From assembly GCF_006715395.1 (NCBI RefSeq), contig NZ_VFNC01000002.1, positions 2,108,001 to 2,172,000 on the forward strand: a stretch of 64,000 nt of DNA. Reading direction: 5' to 3'. This DNA is from Streptomyces sp. SLBN-31 (GTDB lineage: Bacteria; Actinomycetota; Actinomycetes; Streptomycetales; Streptomycetaceae). The stretch's first letter is position 1. Each line of letters opens with the position of its first letter. Shown here one piece after another: positions 27,314-35,462 of this stretch. Both the position numbers and the translations under genes were made by a program. The notes below the pieces were generated by a model. That model saw nothing but the letters and a program-made list of their open reading frames with translations, was not told the DNA's origin and ran no database searches.

Positions 27314-28018
27314 TCAGTGACCCATTCCCAGTCCGCCGTCAACGGGGATGACGGCTCCAGTGATGTACGAGGCGTCGTCCGAGGCGAGGAACCGCACCGT
27401 CGCGGCGATCTCCTTGGGCTGCGCGTAACGGCCGAGCGGCACCTGGGACACGATGTTCTCGCGCTGCTGGTCGGTGAGCGCCTTGGTCATGTCGGTGTCG
27501 ACGAAGCCGGGCGCGACGACGTTGAAGGTGATGTTGCGCGAGCCCAGCTCACGGGCGAGGGAGCGCGCGAAGCCGACCAGGCCGGCCTTGGAGGCGGCGT
27601 AGTTGGCCTGGCCGGGGCCGCCGAACAGGCCGACGACCGAGGAGATCAGGACCACGCGGCCCTTCTTGGCGCGCAGCATGCCGCGGTTGGCCCGCTTGAC
27701 CACACGGAAGGTGCCGGTGAGGTTGGTGTCGAGGACGGACGTGAAGTCCTCCTCCGACATGCGCATCAGGAGCTGGTCCTTGGTGATGCCGGCGTTGGCG
27801 ATCAGGACCTCGACGGGGCCGTGGGCCTCCTCGATCTCCTTGTAGGCCTGCTCCACCTGCTCGGTGTCGGTGATGTCGCACTTGACGGCCAGGAAGCCGG
27901 CCGGCGGCTCACCCGAACGGTATGTGATCGCGACCTTGTCGCCGGCATCGGCGAACGCGCGGGCGATGGCGAGGCCGATGCCCCGGTTGCCTCCGGTGAC
28001 GAGAACCGAGCGGCTCAA
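27314..28018 (-). CDS. fabG: 3-oxoacyl-[acyl-carrier-protein] reductase FabG
   Basis: This 234-residue SDR has TGGNRGIG (8-15), NAG (75-77), catalytic Ser126/127, Tyr140 and Lys144 (NYAASKAG), and the FabG-like end ITGAVIPVDGGLGMGH. It reduces 3-oxoacyl-ACP with NADPH in fatty-acid elongation. TTG at 28018 is the likely start: it gives MSRSVLVTGGNRGIG and is preceded by AAAGGGTGATC as ribosome site. Longer upstream starts would add a cysteine- and arginine-rich tail with no homology look. It is first in the operon with fabI and divergent from tldD. Confidence 0.95.
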   Translation of the reverse strand: MSRSVLVTGGNRGIGLAIARAFADAGDKVAITYRSGEPPAGFLAVKCDITDTEQVEQAYKEIEEAHGPVEVLIANAGITKDQLLMRMSEEDFTSVLDTNLTGTFRVVKRANRGMLRAKKGRVVLISSVVGLFGGPGQANYAASKAGLVGFARSLARELGSRNITFNVVAPGFVDTDMTKALTDQQRENIVSQVPLGRYAQPKEIAATVRFLASDDASYITGAVIPVDGGLGMGH

Positions 28019-28269
28019 CGGATCACCCTTTCGATAGGGGTCTGACACATCCGCCCGAACACCTCGATGACAGGCGGCTTCCCTCGAAAACCTATCGGGC
28101 CCGGCCGTCCCGCGGACAATCGGGCACCGACAGTGGCTCGGGGGACTCGCTGTCGGGTCCCTACAGAAAGTTGCCGAGCACGCCCGCAAACGTGTGGTCC
28201 GCCACCCGGTCGCCGCGAAATGATCGGGGCAACCGCCGGTCACTGTCGGGTCAACAGGAAGAGACGCAG

Positions 28270-29793
28270 GTGCCTCATACCATCGACGAAGCCTTCACGG
28301 CACTCCCGCTACGCGCCCTCGCGGACGCCGCGCTCGCACGCGCGCGTGCGCTGGGCGCCGAGCACGCCGACTTCCGCCTCGAACGGGTGCGCAGCGCTTC
28401 CTGGCGCCTGCGGGACGCCAAGCTCGCCGGGTCGTCGGACACCACCGACCTCGGGTACGCGGTGCGCGTCGTGCACGGCGGTACCTGGGGCTTCGCCTCG
28501 GGCGTCGACCTGACCCTGGACGCGGCGGCCAAGGTCGCCTCGCAGGCGGTGGCGATGGCGAAGCTCTCCGCCCAGGTGATCAAGGCGGCCGGCTCGGACG
28601 AGCGCGTGGAGCTCGCCGACGAGCCCGTGCACGCCGACCGGACATGGGTGTCGTCGTACGAGATCGATCCGTTCGGCGTCCCGGACGAGGAGAAGTCGGC
28701 GCTGCTGGCCGACTGGAGCGCACGGCTGCTCGCGGCGAACGGCGTCAACCACGTCGACGCCTCCCTGCTCACCGTGCACGAGAACAAGTTCTACGCCGAC
28801 ACGGCCGGGACCGTGACGACGCAGCAGCGTGTCCGGCTGCACCCGTCGCTGACCGCCGTGTCGGTCGACGAGTCGAGCGGCGAGTTCGACTCGATGCGGA
28901 CCATCGCGCCGCCGGTCGGGCGGGGCTGGGAGTACCTGACCGGCACCGGCTGGGACTGGGAGGGCGAGCTGGAGCAGATCCCCGAGCTGCTCGCCGAGAA
29001 GATGCGGGCGCCGAGCGTCGAGGCGGGCCTGTACGACCTGGTCGTCGACCCGTCCAACCTGTGGCTGACCATCCACGAGTCCATCGGCCACGCCACCGAG
29101 CTGGACCGCGCGCTCGGCTACGAGGCCGCGTACGCCGGCACCTCCTTCGCCACGTTCGACCAGCTCGGCAAGCTCCGCTACGGCTCCGAGCTGATGAACG
29201 TCACCGGCGACCGCACCGCAGAGCACGGCCTCGCGACCGTCGGCTACGACGACGAGGGCGTCGAGGGCCAGTCCTGGGACCTGGTCAAGGACGGCACGCT
29301 CGTCGGTTACCAGCTCGACCGCCGCATCGCGAAGCTGACCGGCTTCGAGCGCTCCAACGGCTGCGCCTTCGCCGACTCCCCCGGCCACGTGCCCGTGCAG
29401 CGCATGGCCAACGTCTCGCTCCGGCCGGACCCGGCCGGAATGTCGACGGAGGACCTGATCGGCGGGGTCGACCGCGGGATCTACGTCGTCGGGGACCGGT
29501 CGTGGTCCATCGACATGCAGCGCTACAACTTCCAGTTCACCGGCCAGCGATTCTTCCGGATCGAGAACGGGCGGATCACCGGGCAGCTGCGGGACGTCGC
29601 CTACCAGGCGACGACGACGGACTTCTGGGGCTCGATGGCCGCGGTGGGCGGCCCGCAGACCTACGTCCTGGGCGGCGCCTTCAACTGCGGCAAGGCCCAG
29701 CCGGGCCAGGTCGCCGCCGTGTCCCACGGCTGCCCCTCGGCGCTCTTCCGCGGCGTCAACATCCTCAACACCACGCAGGAGGCCGGTCGATGA
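28270..29793 (+). CDS. tldD: TldD metalloprotease subunit
   Basis: This 507-residue protein is the catalytic half of the TldD/TldE (PmbA) heterodimer, which degrades unfolded peptides and trims some modified-peptide precursors. The metal motif HESIGH (His269, Glu270, His274) is the HExxxH signature of the family, and the SHGCPS segment near the C-terminus is also conserved. The GTG at 28270 follows AGGAAGAG. Its stop overlaps an ATG (ATGA, 29790-29793). The next 172 bp are an 86-bp tandem repeat that separates it from the real pmbA start, an unusual arrangement described separately. Confidence 0.96.
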   Translation: MPHTIDEAFTALPLRALADAALARARALGAEHADFRLERVRSASWRLRDAKLAGSSDTTDLGYAVRVVHGGTWGFASGVDLTLDAAAKVASQAVAMAKLSAQVIKAAGSDERVELADEPVHADRTWVSSYEIDPFGVPDEEKSALLADWSARLLAANGVNHVDASLLTVHENKFYADTAGTVTTQQRVRLHPSLTAVSVDESSGEFDSMRTIAPPVGRGWEYLTGTGWDWEGELEQIPELLAEKMRAPSVEAGLYDLVVDPSNLWLTIHESIGHATELDRALGYEAAYAGTSFATFDQLGKLRYGSELMNVTGDRTAEHGLATVGYDDEGVEGQSWDLVKDGTLVGYQLDRRIAKLTGFERSNGCAFADSPGHVPVQRMANVSLRPDPAGMSTEDLIGGVDRGIYVVGDRSWSIDMQRYNFQFTGQRFFRIENGRITGQLRDVAYQATTTDFWGSMAAVGGPQTYVLGGAFNCGKAQPGQVAAVSHGCPSALFRGVNILNTTQEAGR

Positions 29794-29879
29794 GCGCCCG
29801 TGCAGGTCTCGGCTGGGGGTCCGGGGGTTATCCCCCGGAAAAGCACAGTCTCAACACCACGCAGGAGGCCGGTCGATGA
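29790..29879 (+). CDS. 29-codon ORF created by repeat copy 1
   Basis: This ORF starts at the ATG that overlaps the tldD stop and ends in the matching ATGA of copy 2. It has its own GGAGG ribosome site from the repeat. The product would be MSARAGLGWGSGGYPPEKHS plus nine residues identical to the TldD C-terminus (LNTTQEAGR). It probably has no function of its own and may only pass ribosomes on to pmbA (inference). Confidence 0.4.
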   Translation: MSARAGLGWGSGGYPPEKHSLNTTQEAGR

Positions 29880-29965
29880 GCGCCCGTGCAGGTCTCGGCT
29901 GGGGGTCCGGGGGTTATCCCCCGGAAAAGCACAGTCTCAACACCACGCAGGAGGCCGGTCGATGA
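29876..29965 (+). CDS. 29-codon ORF created by repeat copy 2
   Basis: It encodes exactly the same 29 residues as the ORF from copy 1, in a different frame relative to tldD. It begins in the ATGA overlap at 29876 and ends in the ATGA overlap with pmbA at 29962. With copy 1 it forms a chain of four overlapping stop/start pairs from tldD to pmbA. A coupling or spacer role is conjecture. Confidence 0.4.
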   Translation: MSARAGLGWGSGGYPPEKHSLNTTQEAGR

Positions 29966-31356
29966 GCGCCCGCAGCAACAAGCCGCACGAGATCGTCGAG
30001 CGGGCGCTGGAGCTGTCCACCGCCGACGGCTGTGTCGTCATCGCCGACGAGCAGTCCACCGCGAACCTGCGCTGGGCGGGCAACGCCCTCACCACGAACG
30101 GTGTCACCCGGGGCCGTACGCTCACGGTGATCGCGTCCGTCGACGGCAAGGAGGGCACGGCCTCCGGTGTCGTCTCGCGCTCGGCCGTCACCGTGGCCGA
30201 GCTGGAGCCCCTGGTGCGGGCCGCGGAGGCCGCGGCGCGGGCCGCCGGACCCGCCGAGGACGCGCAGCCGCTGGTCACGAACGTACCGGCCTCCCCCGAC
30301 TTCACGGACGCGCCCGCTGAGACCGGCTCCGCCGTGTTCGCCGACTTCGCGCCGGCGCTGGGCGAGGCTTTCGCACGCGCGCGTGCCGGCGGCCGCGAAC
30401 TGTACGGCTTCGCCAACCACGAACTCGTCTCGAGCTACGTGGGTACGTCGACGGGGCTGCGCCTGCGTCACGACCAGCCCAACGGCACGCTGGAGATCAA
30501 CGCCAAGTCGCCCGACCGCAAGCGCTCGGCGTGGGCCGGACGCTCCACGCGGGACTTCAAGGACGTCGACCCGGCGGCCCTGGACGCCGAGCTCGCCGTA
30601 CGCCTCGGCTGGGCCGAGCGGCGGATCGAGCTGCCCGCCGGACGGTACGAGACGCTGCTGCCGCCGACCGCGGTGGCGGATCTGCTGATCTACCAGCTGT
30701 GGTCGGCGTCGGGGCGGGACGCGGTCGAGGGGCGCACGGTGTTCTCCAAGCCCGGCGGCGGCACCCGCGTGGGCGACCGGCTCACCGAGCTGCCGCTGAC
30801 CCTGCGCAGCGACCCGAACGAACCCGGACTGGAGTCGGCGCCCTTCGTGATCGCCCACTCCTCCGGGGGTGATCAGTCGGTGTTCGACAACGGTCTGCCG
30901 CTCGCGGCCACCGAGTGGGTGCGCGAGGGGGTGCTGACGAACCTCGCCACCACCCGGCACAGCGCCGGTCTGACCGGCCTGCCGGTGGCCCCGGCGATCG
31001 ACAACCTGATCCTGACCGGCGGCGAGGACCGCTCCCTGGAGGAGATGGTCGCGAGCACCGAACGCGGGCTGCTGCTGACCTGCCTGTGGTACATCCGCGA
31101 GGTCGACCCGGCCACGCTGCTGCTGACCGGCCTGACCAGGGACGGCGTCTATCTCGTGGAGAACGGCGAGGTGACCGGCGAGGTGAACAACTTCCGGTTC
31201 AACGAGTCGCCGGTGGACCTGCTGGGCCGGGCCACCGAGGCCGGGCGTACCGAAAAGACGCTGCCCAGGGAGTGGAGCGACTGGTTCACTAGGACCGCGA
31301 TGCCGGCCCTGCGGGTGCCCGACTTCAACATGAGCTCTGTCAGTCAGGGCGTATAA
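29962..31356 (+). CDS. pmbA: PmbA/TldE metalloprotease subunit
   Basis: This 464-residue protein is the partner subunit of TldD. It shares the fold but lacks the HExxxH motif, as expected for TldE. The C-terminal part (LTGLTRDGVYLVENGEVTGE and NNFRFNESPVDLLG) is typical. The ATG at 29962 in repeat copy 3 gives MSARSNKPHEIVERALEL, a normal start. An open frame from 29800 would add 54 repeat-derived residues and is not credible. Translation is probably coupled through the upstream overlaps. Confidence 0.95.
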   Translation: MSARSNKPHEIVERALELSTADGCVVIADEQSTANLRWAGNALTTNGVTRGRTLTVIASVDGKEGTASGVVSRSAVTVAELEPLVRAAEAAARAAGPAEDAQPLVTNVPASPDFTDAPAETGSAVFADFAPALGEAFARARAGGRELYGFANHELVSSYVGTSTGLRLRHDQPNGTLEINAKSPDRKRSAWAGRSTRDFKDVDPAALDAELAVRLGWAERRIELPAGRYETLLPPTAVADLLIYQLWSASGRDAVEGRTVFSKPGGGTRVGDRLTELPLTLRSDPNEPGLESAPFVIAHSSGGDQSVFDNGLPLAATEWVREGVLTNLATTRHSAGLTGLPVAPAIDNLILTGGEDRSLEEMVASTERGLLLTCLWYIREVDPATLLLTGLTRDGVYLVENGEVTGEVNNFRFNESPVDLLGRATEAGRTEKTLPREWSDWFTRTAMPALRVPDFNMSSVSQGV

Positions 31357-31413
31357 CCTCGTAGGCGGCTGTCGCTCGACTGCCCGAGGATCATCCAAGG
31401 AGATACGAGAACC

Positions 31414-32682
31414 GTGACGGACATCGTCGACGAGCTGAAGTGGCGGGGGCTGTGGGCCCTGTCCACTGACGAGGACGCTTTGCGCAAGGCGCTCGCGGAC
31501 GGTCCCGTCACGTTCTATTGCGGTTTCGACCCCACCGCGGCCAGTCTGCACGTCGGTCACCTGGTGCAGGTCCTCACCATGCGCCGGCTCCAGCAGGCGG
31601 GGCTGCGCCCGCTGGCGCTGGTGGGCGGGGCGACCGGCCAGATCGGCGACCCGCGGCCCACGGCCGAGCGCACGTTGAACGACCCGGAGACGGTCGCGAA
31701 CTGGGTGACCCGGCTGCGCGCGCAGATCGAGCCGTTCCTGTCCTTCGAGGGCGAGAACGCCGCGGTGATGGTGAACAACCTGGACTGGACGGCCGGCATG
31801 TCGGCCATCGAGTTCCTGCGGGACATCGGCAAGCACTTCCGCGTCAACAAGATGCTCACCAAGGACTCGGTCGCCCGGCGGCTGGAGTCGCAGGAGGGCA
31901 TCAGCTACACGGAGTTCAGCTACCAGCTGCTCCAGGGCATGGACTTCCTGGAGCTGTACCGGCGCTACGGCTGCACGCTCCAGCAGGGCGGCAGCGACCA
32001 GTGGGGCAACCTCACCGCGGGCCTCGACCTCATCCATAGGCTGGAGCCCGCCGCCGAGGTGCACTGCCTGGCGACACCGCTCATGGTCAAGGCGGACGGC
32101 ACCAAGTTCGGCAAGACCGAGGGCGGCGCCATCTGGCTCGACGCCGAGATGACCACGCCGTACGCGTTCTACCAGTTCTGGCTGAATGTCGACGACCGGG
32201 ACATCTCCACGTACATGCGCATCCTGTCCTTCAGGTCCCGCGAGGAGCTGGAGGAGCTGGAGAAGCAGACCGAGGAGCGCCCGCAGGCCCGCGCCGCCCA
32301 GCGCGCGCTGGCCGAGGAGCTGACGACCCTGGTACACGGGGCCGATCAGACGGCCGCGGTGATCGCCGCGTCCAAGGCGCTGTTCGGGCAGGGCGAGCTG
32401 GCGGAGCTCGACGAGAAGACGCTGGCCGCGGCCCTGTCCGAGGTCCCGCACGTCCAGGTCGCCGAGCTCGGCCCGGTCGTGGACCTGTTCGCCGAGGTGG
32501 GCCTGGTGGCCAGCAAGTCGGCCGCGCGGCGCACGGTCAAGGAGGGCGGCGCGTACGTGAACAACGTCAAGGTCGCCGGTGAGGACGCCGTCCCCGCCAA
32601 GGAGGACCTGATCCACGGCCGGTGGCTGGTGCTGCGCCGGGGCAAGAAGAACCTGGCGGCGGTCGAGGTCGCGTCCGCCTAG
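31414..32682 (+). CDS. tyrS: Tyrosyl-tRNA synthetase
   Basis: This 422-residue class I aminoacyl-tRNA synthetase charges tRNA-Tyr. The HIGH-type motif HVGH is at 46-49 and the KMSKS-type motif KFGKT at 231-235. The TyrRS specificity segment [14 protein letters not shown] lies between them. A C-terminal S4-like RNA-binding domain covers about 355-422. The GTG start follows AAGGAGA. No T-box leader is evident in the 57-bp gap after pmbA, so regulation is not visible. A strong terminator follows. Confidence 0.98.
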   Translation: MTDIVDELKWRGLWALSTDEDALRKALADGPVTFYCGFDPTAASLHVGHLVQVLTMRRLQQAGLRPLALVGGATGQIGDPRPTAERTLNDPETVANWVTRLRAQIEPFLSFEGENAAVMVNNLDWTAGMSAIEFLRDIGKHFRVNKMLTKDSVARRLESQEGISYTEFSYQLLQGMDFLELYRRYGCTLQQGGSDQWGNLTAGLDLIHRLEPAAEVHCLATPLMVKADGTKFGKTEGGAIWLDAEMTTPYAFYQFWLNVDDRDISTYMRILSFRSREELEELEKQTEERPQARAAQRALAEELTTLVHGADQTAAVIAASKALFGQGELAELDEKTLAAALSEVPHVQVAELGPVVDLFAEVGLVASKSAARRTVKEGGAYVNNVKVAGEDAVPAKEDLIHGRWLVLRRGKKNLAAVEVASA

Positions 32683-32690
32683 AGCCACGT

Positions 32691-32728
32691 CGAAAGGGGC
32701 CGGCTCCCAGGGGAGCCGGCCCCTTTCG
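32691..32728. terminator. Terminator after tyrS
   Basis: CGAAAGGGGCCGGCTCCC (32691-32708) pairs with GGGAGCCGGCCCCTTTCG (32711-32728), a perfect 18-bp stem that can serve both convergent genes. Confidence 0.93.
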
Positions 32729-32733
32729 CATGC

Positions 32734-33012
32734 TCAGGCGGTCTGTTTGCGCTTGCCCAGAGTCGCCATGTACAGCATGTCGACCACGAAGACGATGACG
32801 ATCGCGGCCACGAGCTGGAAGGCGTGCCGGCTCCAGTCGATGCCGGAGGTCGACTCCACCCCGACCGCCCGCGCGATCGCGTTGCCGACGATGGCGCCGA
32901 GCATGCCGCAGATGGTGGTCAGCCAGAGGGGGCTGTGCTGTTTGCCCGGGATGATCGCCTTGGCGATCAGGCCGAGCACGAATCCCACGATGATCGCCCA
33001 CAACCAGCCCAT
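32734..33012 (-). CDS. GlsB/YeaQ/YmgE-family membrane protein
   Basis: This 92-residue protein has three hydrophobic helices (about 2-20, 28-50 and 64-85) with the family pattern GFVLGLIAKAIIPGKQ and GMLGAIVGNAIAR. Members are small stress-associated (transglycosylase-associated) membrane proteins whose mechanism is unclear. AGGAGG lies just upstream of the ATG at 33012. It faces tyrS across a shared terminator. Confidence 0.93.
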   Translation of the reverse strand: MGWLWAIIVGFVLGLIAKAIIPGKQHSPLWLTTICGMLGAIVGNAIARAVGVESTSGIDWSRHAFQLVAAIVIVFVVDMLYMATLGKRKQTA

Positions 33013-33252
33013 TGCTGCCTCCTTGTACGGCTCGACGCGAGCATTGGGTCAAGCCTCGGCCGGTACGCCGTACGCCGCATGTCGGGTGCGGCCATACGTG
33101 CTCCGGCCGAGGGTGTTCGCCCAGCGTGGAGGTGACCCGGTCTCGTAGGCGGCGCAGGCGCGGCGTAACGTGGAAACAGTCCGGACCCCCACCCCGGCCG
33201 GGGTGGACCGGGCACGGGGGGAGGCAGGGCCGATGCGGGCGGATGGTGAAAT

Positions 33253-33654
33253 GTGATGCGGAAGCAGCACGGCGACGGCAACGGCCAGGTGTTCCGGATC
33301 ACCGGCGCCCGGACGGGTCTGCAGGAGGACGTGCGCGGCCGGCAGCGCCGGTACGTCATCTCCATGTCGATCCGTACGGTGTCGGTCATTCTCGCGGCGT
33401 CGCTGTGGAACGTCGAACGGCCCGTCGCGATCGTGGCGTTGGTGCTCGGCGCCGTCCTGCCGTACATCGCGGTGGTGGTCGCGAACGCCGGGCGGGAGAA
33501 CGCGCCGTCTCTGCCGTCGACGTTCGTGTCGGTGCCGATGCGCCCGATGATCGCGCCGTCGCGGACGAACGACGGTTTCACGGAACCGGTTCCGGAAGAT
33601 GTCGCGGCGGAGCCCGCGGCGGGCGTACGAAGCGAGCCGCGCGACCCGGCGTGA
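33253..33654 (+). CDS. DUF3099-type membrane protein
   Basis: This 133-residue protein fits the actinobacterial DUF3099 family. A conserved VFRITGARTGLQEDVRGRQR segment precedes two transmembrane helices (about 38-52 and 60-78), and an acidic C-terminal tail follows. The function is unknown. Either GTG at 33253 or ATG at 33256 is possible, one codon apart. No strong ribosome site is seen. The 240-bp gap before it has no other gene. Confidence 0.8.
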   Translation: MMRKQHGDGNGQVFRITGARTGLQEDVRGRQRRYVISMSIRTVSVILAASLWNVERPVAIVALVLGAVLPYIAVVVANAGRENAPSLPSTFVSVPMRPMIAPSRTNDGFTEPVPEDVAAEPAAGVRSEPRDPA

Positions 33655-33800
33655 CCCGCATCCGGGCGCGACAAACGGAAGGCGGCTTCGCGCCAAGCTC
33701 AAGAAAAGCTCAGATCAATCATGTTGTTCAGGTGCCGGGCGACGGGTGACCCGTGACATACTTCGTAGGCGCTCCGCATCCCCCGTCGGAGCGACGGACC

Positions 33801-33836
33801 GACGCCGGGCAGCTCCCCCCGTGGCTGCTCGGCGTC
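33801..33836 (+). promoter_or_regulatory. Strong hairpin before the small Cys/His protein gene
   Basis: GACGCCGGGCAGC (33801-33813) pairs with GCTGCTCGGCGTC (33824-33836), 12 of 13 pairs, and is followed by GCCTTGTTT. A smaller stem CCGTC/GACGG lies just upstream (33783-33797). It could be the terminator of the DUF3099 gene or a leader structure or attenuator of the next gene. Confidence 0.5.
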
Positions 33837-33867
33837 GCCTTGTTTCCAGCGGTTGTGAGACATACCT

Positions 33868-34116
33868 GTGAGTGACACCCCCATCTGCTCCGCCAAGGGC
33901 TGCCGTGTCGACGCCGTCTGGGTGCTGGCGTGGAACAACCCGAAGATCCATACGCCGGAGCGGCGCAAGACGTGGCTCGCCTGCGACGAGCACCGGGAGC
34001 ATCTGTCGAAGTTCCTCGGGGTGCGGGGGATGCTCAAGGACGTCGTGACCCTGCGGGAGTGGGAGTCCACGAGGCCCACCGACGCCCCGGGCACGGACGG
34101 GGTGCGCGACCGCTGA
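33868..34116 (+). CDS. Small Cys/His-containing hypothetical protein
   Basis: This 82-residue protein has CSAKGC near the N-terminus and a later CDEHREHLSKFLG segment. These could together bind one zinc ion. The conserved-looking core WNNPKIHTPERRKTWLACDE suggests a defined actinomycete family that I cannot name. GTG at 33868 is the start in frame, without a clear ribosome site next to it. There is no membrane or signal segment. It precedes the convergent LacI gene by 25 bp. Confidence 0.75.
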   Translation: MSDTPICSAKGCRVDAVWVLAWNNPKIHTPERRKTWLACDEHREHLSKFLGVRGMLKDVVTLREWESTRPTDAPGTDGVRDR

Positions 34117-34141
34117 CGCCGGCGCGCGAGCCGGCCACCCG

Positions 34142-35176
34142 TCAGTCGGCGGACGGCCCCCCGGACGACTCGCGTACGACCAACCGGGTCGGCAGGACGA
34201 CGTGCCGGCGCGGGGTTCGCGGATCGTCGATCTCCTCCAGGAGCAGCCGCGCGATGGTGCTGCCGATCTTCTCGACGGGCTGGCTGACGCTGGTCAGCGG
34301 TGGATTGCTGTGCCGGGCGAGGATCGAGTCGTCGAAACCGACCACGGCCACGTCGTCGGGGACACGGCGCCCCGACCGGCGCAGCTCCAGCAGCGCGCCG
34401 ACCGCCATGACGTCGGAGGCGGCGAACACGGCGTCCAGGTCCGGGAGTTGTTCGAGAAGTGAACGCATGGCGGCTCGACCGCCCTCCTCGGTGAAGTCGC
34501 CCCTGGCGACCAGCTCCGGACCGGCCGGCAGGCCCGCCTTCTCCAGCGCCTCCCGCCATCCCTGGAGCCTGCTGCGGGCCACGTCCATGTCGAGCGGCCC
34601 GGTGATGGTGGCGACCTTGGAGCGTCCCTGGTCCAGCAGGTGCCGTACCGCTGCCGCGGCCCCGCCCTCGTTGTCCGAGTGGACGTGGCTCAGCGGCTCC
34701 TGCCGGCCACGCCGGCCGGCGAGCACGGTGGGCAGGCCCATCTCCTCCAGCATGCCCGGCAGCGGATCGCGCTCGTGGACGGAGACGAGGAGCACGCCGT
34801 CGACCCGCCGCTCCGCCACCGACGCGGTGAGCTGGTCGCGCTCGCCCTGGTCGCGGACCAGCATGAGCTGGAGCTGGGTGCGGGTCTCGGTGAGGACCGT
34901 GCTGACCCCGCGGATGACGGCCGAGAAGTACGGTTCCGAGCCGAGCCGGCTCTCGGACTCCGGGATGACCAGGGCCACGGAGTTGGTCTTGCTGGTGACC
35001 AGTCCGCGGGCCACAGAGTTCGGGACGTAGTTCAGTTCGGCGATGGCGGCCAGGACGGCGGCCTTCGCCTTGTCGCTGACGAGTTCCGAGCCGTTGATGA
35101 CTCGTGAAACCGTGGTCCGCCCGACACCGGCGCGCGCGGCGACGGTCTTGATCGTCGGCCGCTGCCTCTCCCCCAT
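34142..35176 (-). CDS. LacI-family repressor of the beta-glucoside operon (CebR-like)
   Basis: This 344-residue regulator has an N-terminal LacI helix-turn-helix (about 8-28; IKTVAARAGVGRTTVSRVIN) and hinge (SVARGLVTSKTNSVALVIPE). The periplasmic-binding-like effector domain ends near VVLPTRLVVRESSG. It is divergent from the sugar ABC and beta-glucosidase genes, the same layout as cebR. It should repress them by binding the paired boxes at 35348-35383 and be released by an oligo-beta-glucoside (inference from homology and position). ATG at 35176 follows AGGAGGGG; a start at 35215 is less likely. Confidence 0.92.
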   Translation of the reverse strand: MGERQRPTIKTVAARAGVGRTTVSRVINGSELVSDKAKAAVLAAIAELNYVPNSVARGLVTSKTNSVALVIPESESRLGSEPYFSAVIRGVSTVLTETRTQLQLMLVRDQGERDQLTASVAERRVDGVLLVSVHERDPLPGMLEEMGLPTVLAGRRGRQEPLSHVHSDNEGGAAAAVRHLLDQGRSKVATITGPLDMDVARSRLQGWREALEKAGLPAGPELVARGDFTEEGGRAAMRSLLEQLPDLDAVFAASDVMAVGALLELRRSGRRVPDDVAVVGFDDSILARHSNPPLTSVSQPVEKIGSTIARLLLEEIDDPRTPRRHVVLPTRLVVRESSGGPSAD

Positions 35177-35304
35177 GGCCCCTCCTTGCCTGACGCGCCG
35201 CCGGACGCGCTCCACCTGCGCATTGTGCCAGAGCCCCGCGGGCGCCGGGCCCGCCGCCGAGGGGCCGATCCGACATCGCCCCGTAACCGACCGCGTTCAC
35301 CTTC

Positions 35305-35333
35305 TTGACATGACTGCGGCCGCACGGTCAGTC
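35305..35333 (+). promoter_or_regulatory. Possible promoter of the beta-glucoside operon
   Basis: A perfect TTGACA (35305-35310) is followed at 17-18 bp by a poor -10 (TCAGTC/CAGTCT at about 35328-35334). The two operators lie directly downstream, where a bound repressor would block initiation or elongation. The -10 is weak, so the call is tentative. Confidence 0.35.
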
Positions 35334-35347
35334 TTCACCCACCTTGG

Positions 35348-35383
35348 TGGGCACGTTCCCACCATCGATTGGGAACGTACCCA
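35348..35383. promoter_or_regulatory. Two LacI-type operators, 22 bp centre to centre
   Basis: Box 1 is TGGGCACGTTCCCA (35348-35361) and box 2 is TGGGAACGTACCCA (35370-35383). Each is a partial palindrome of form TGGGnACGTnCCCA, and the two are mirror images of each other, so the whole 36 bp is also an inverted repeat. The CebR box I recall is TGGGAGCGCTCCCA. These boxes keep the arms but have ACGT instead of GCGC in the centre. The spacing is two helical turns, which favours cooperative binding on one DNA face. Confidence 0.85.
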
Positions 35384-35462
35384 CCAGACTAATCCGGACA
35401 AAAAGCTGTCCTGTTTCGGCTGGTGTCCCGGTGCGTCGGCAGCCACTGCTAGGGAGACGGAA

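Larger units (their letters stand above)
29764..29972 (+). repeat. 86-bp tandem repeat at the tldD/pmbA junction (2.4 copies)
   Basis: Units start at 29764, 29850 and 29936. Copies 1 and 2 (86 bp each) are identical to the eye. Copy 3 stops after 37 bp, at 29972. The 37-bp part carries the tldD C-terminal codons, a GGAGG ribosome site and the ATGA junction. The other 49 bp contain the hairpin CCGGGGG-TTAT-CCCCCGG (29821-29838 and 29907-29924) and look like a Streptomyces palindromic interspersed element. The unit is not a multiple of three, so each copy shifts frame, yet each restores a stop/start overlap. Confidence 0.97.

Noticed and set aside
29800-29961. N-terminal extension of PmbA, 54 residues
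   Set aside because: It is a read-through of the 86-bp repeat. The ATG at 29962 has a ribosome site and a family-like N-terminus.
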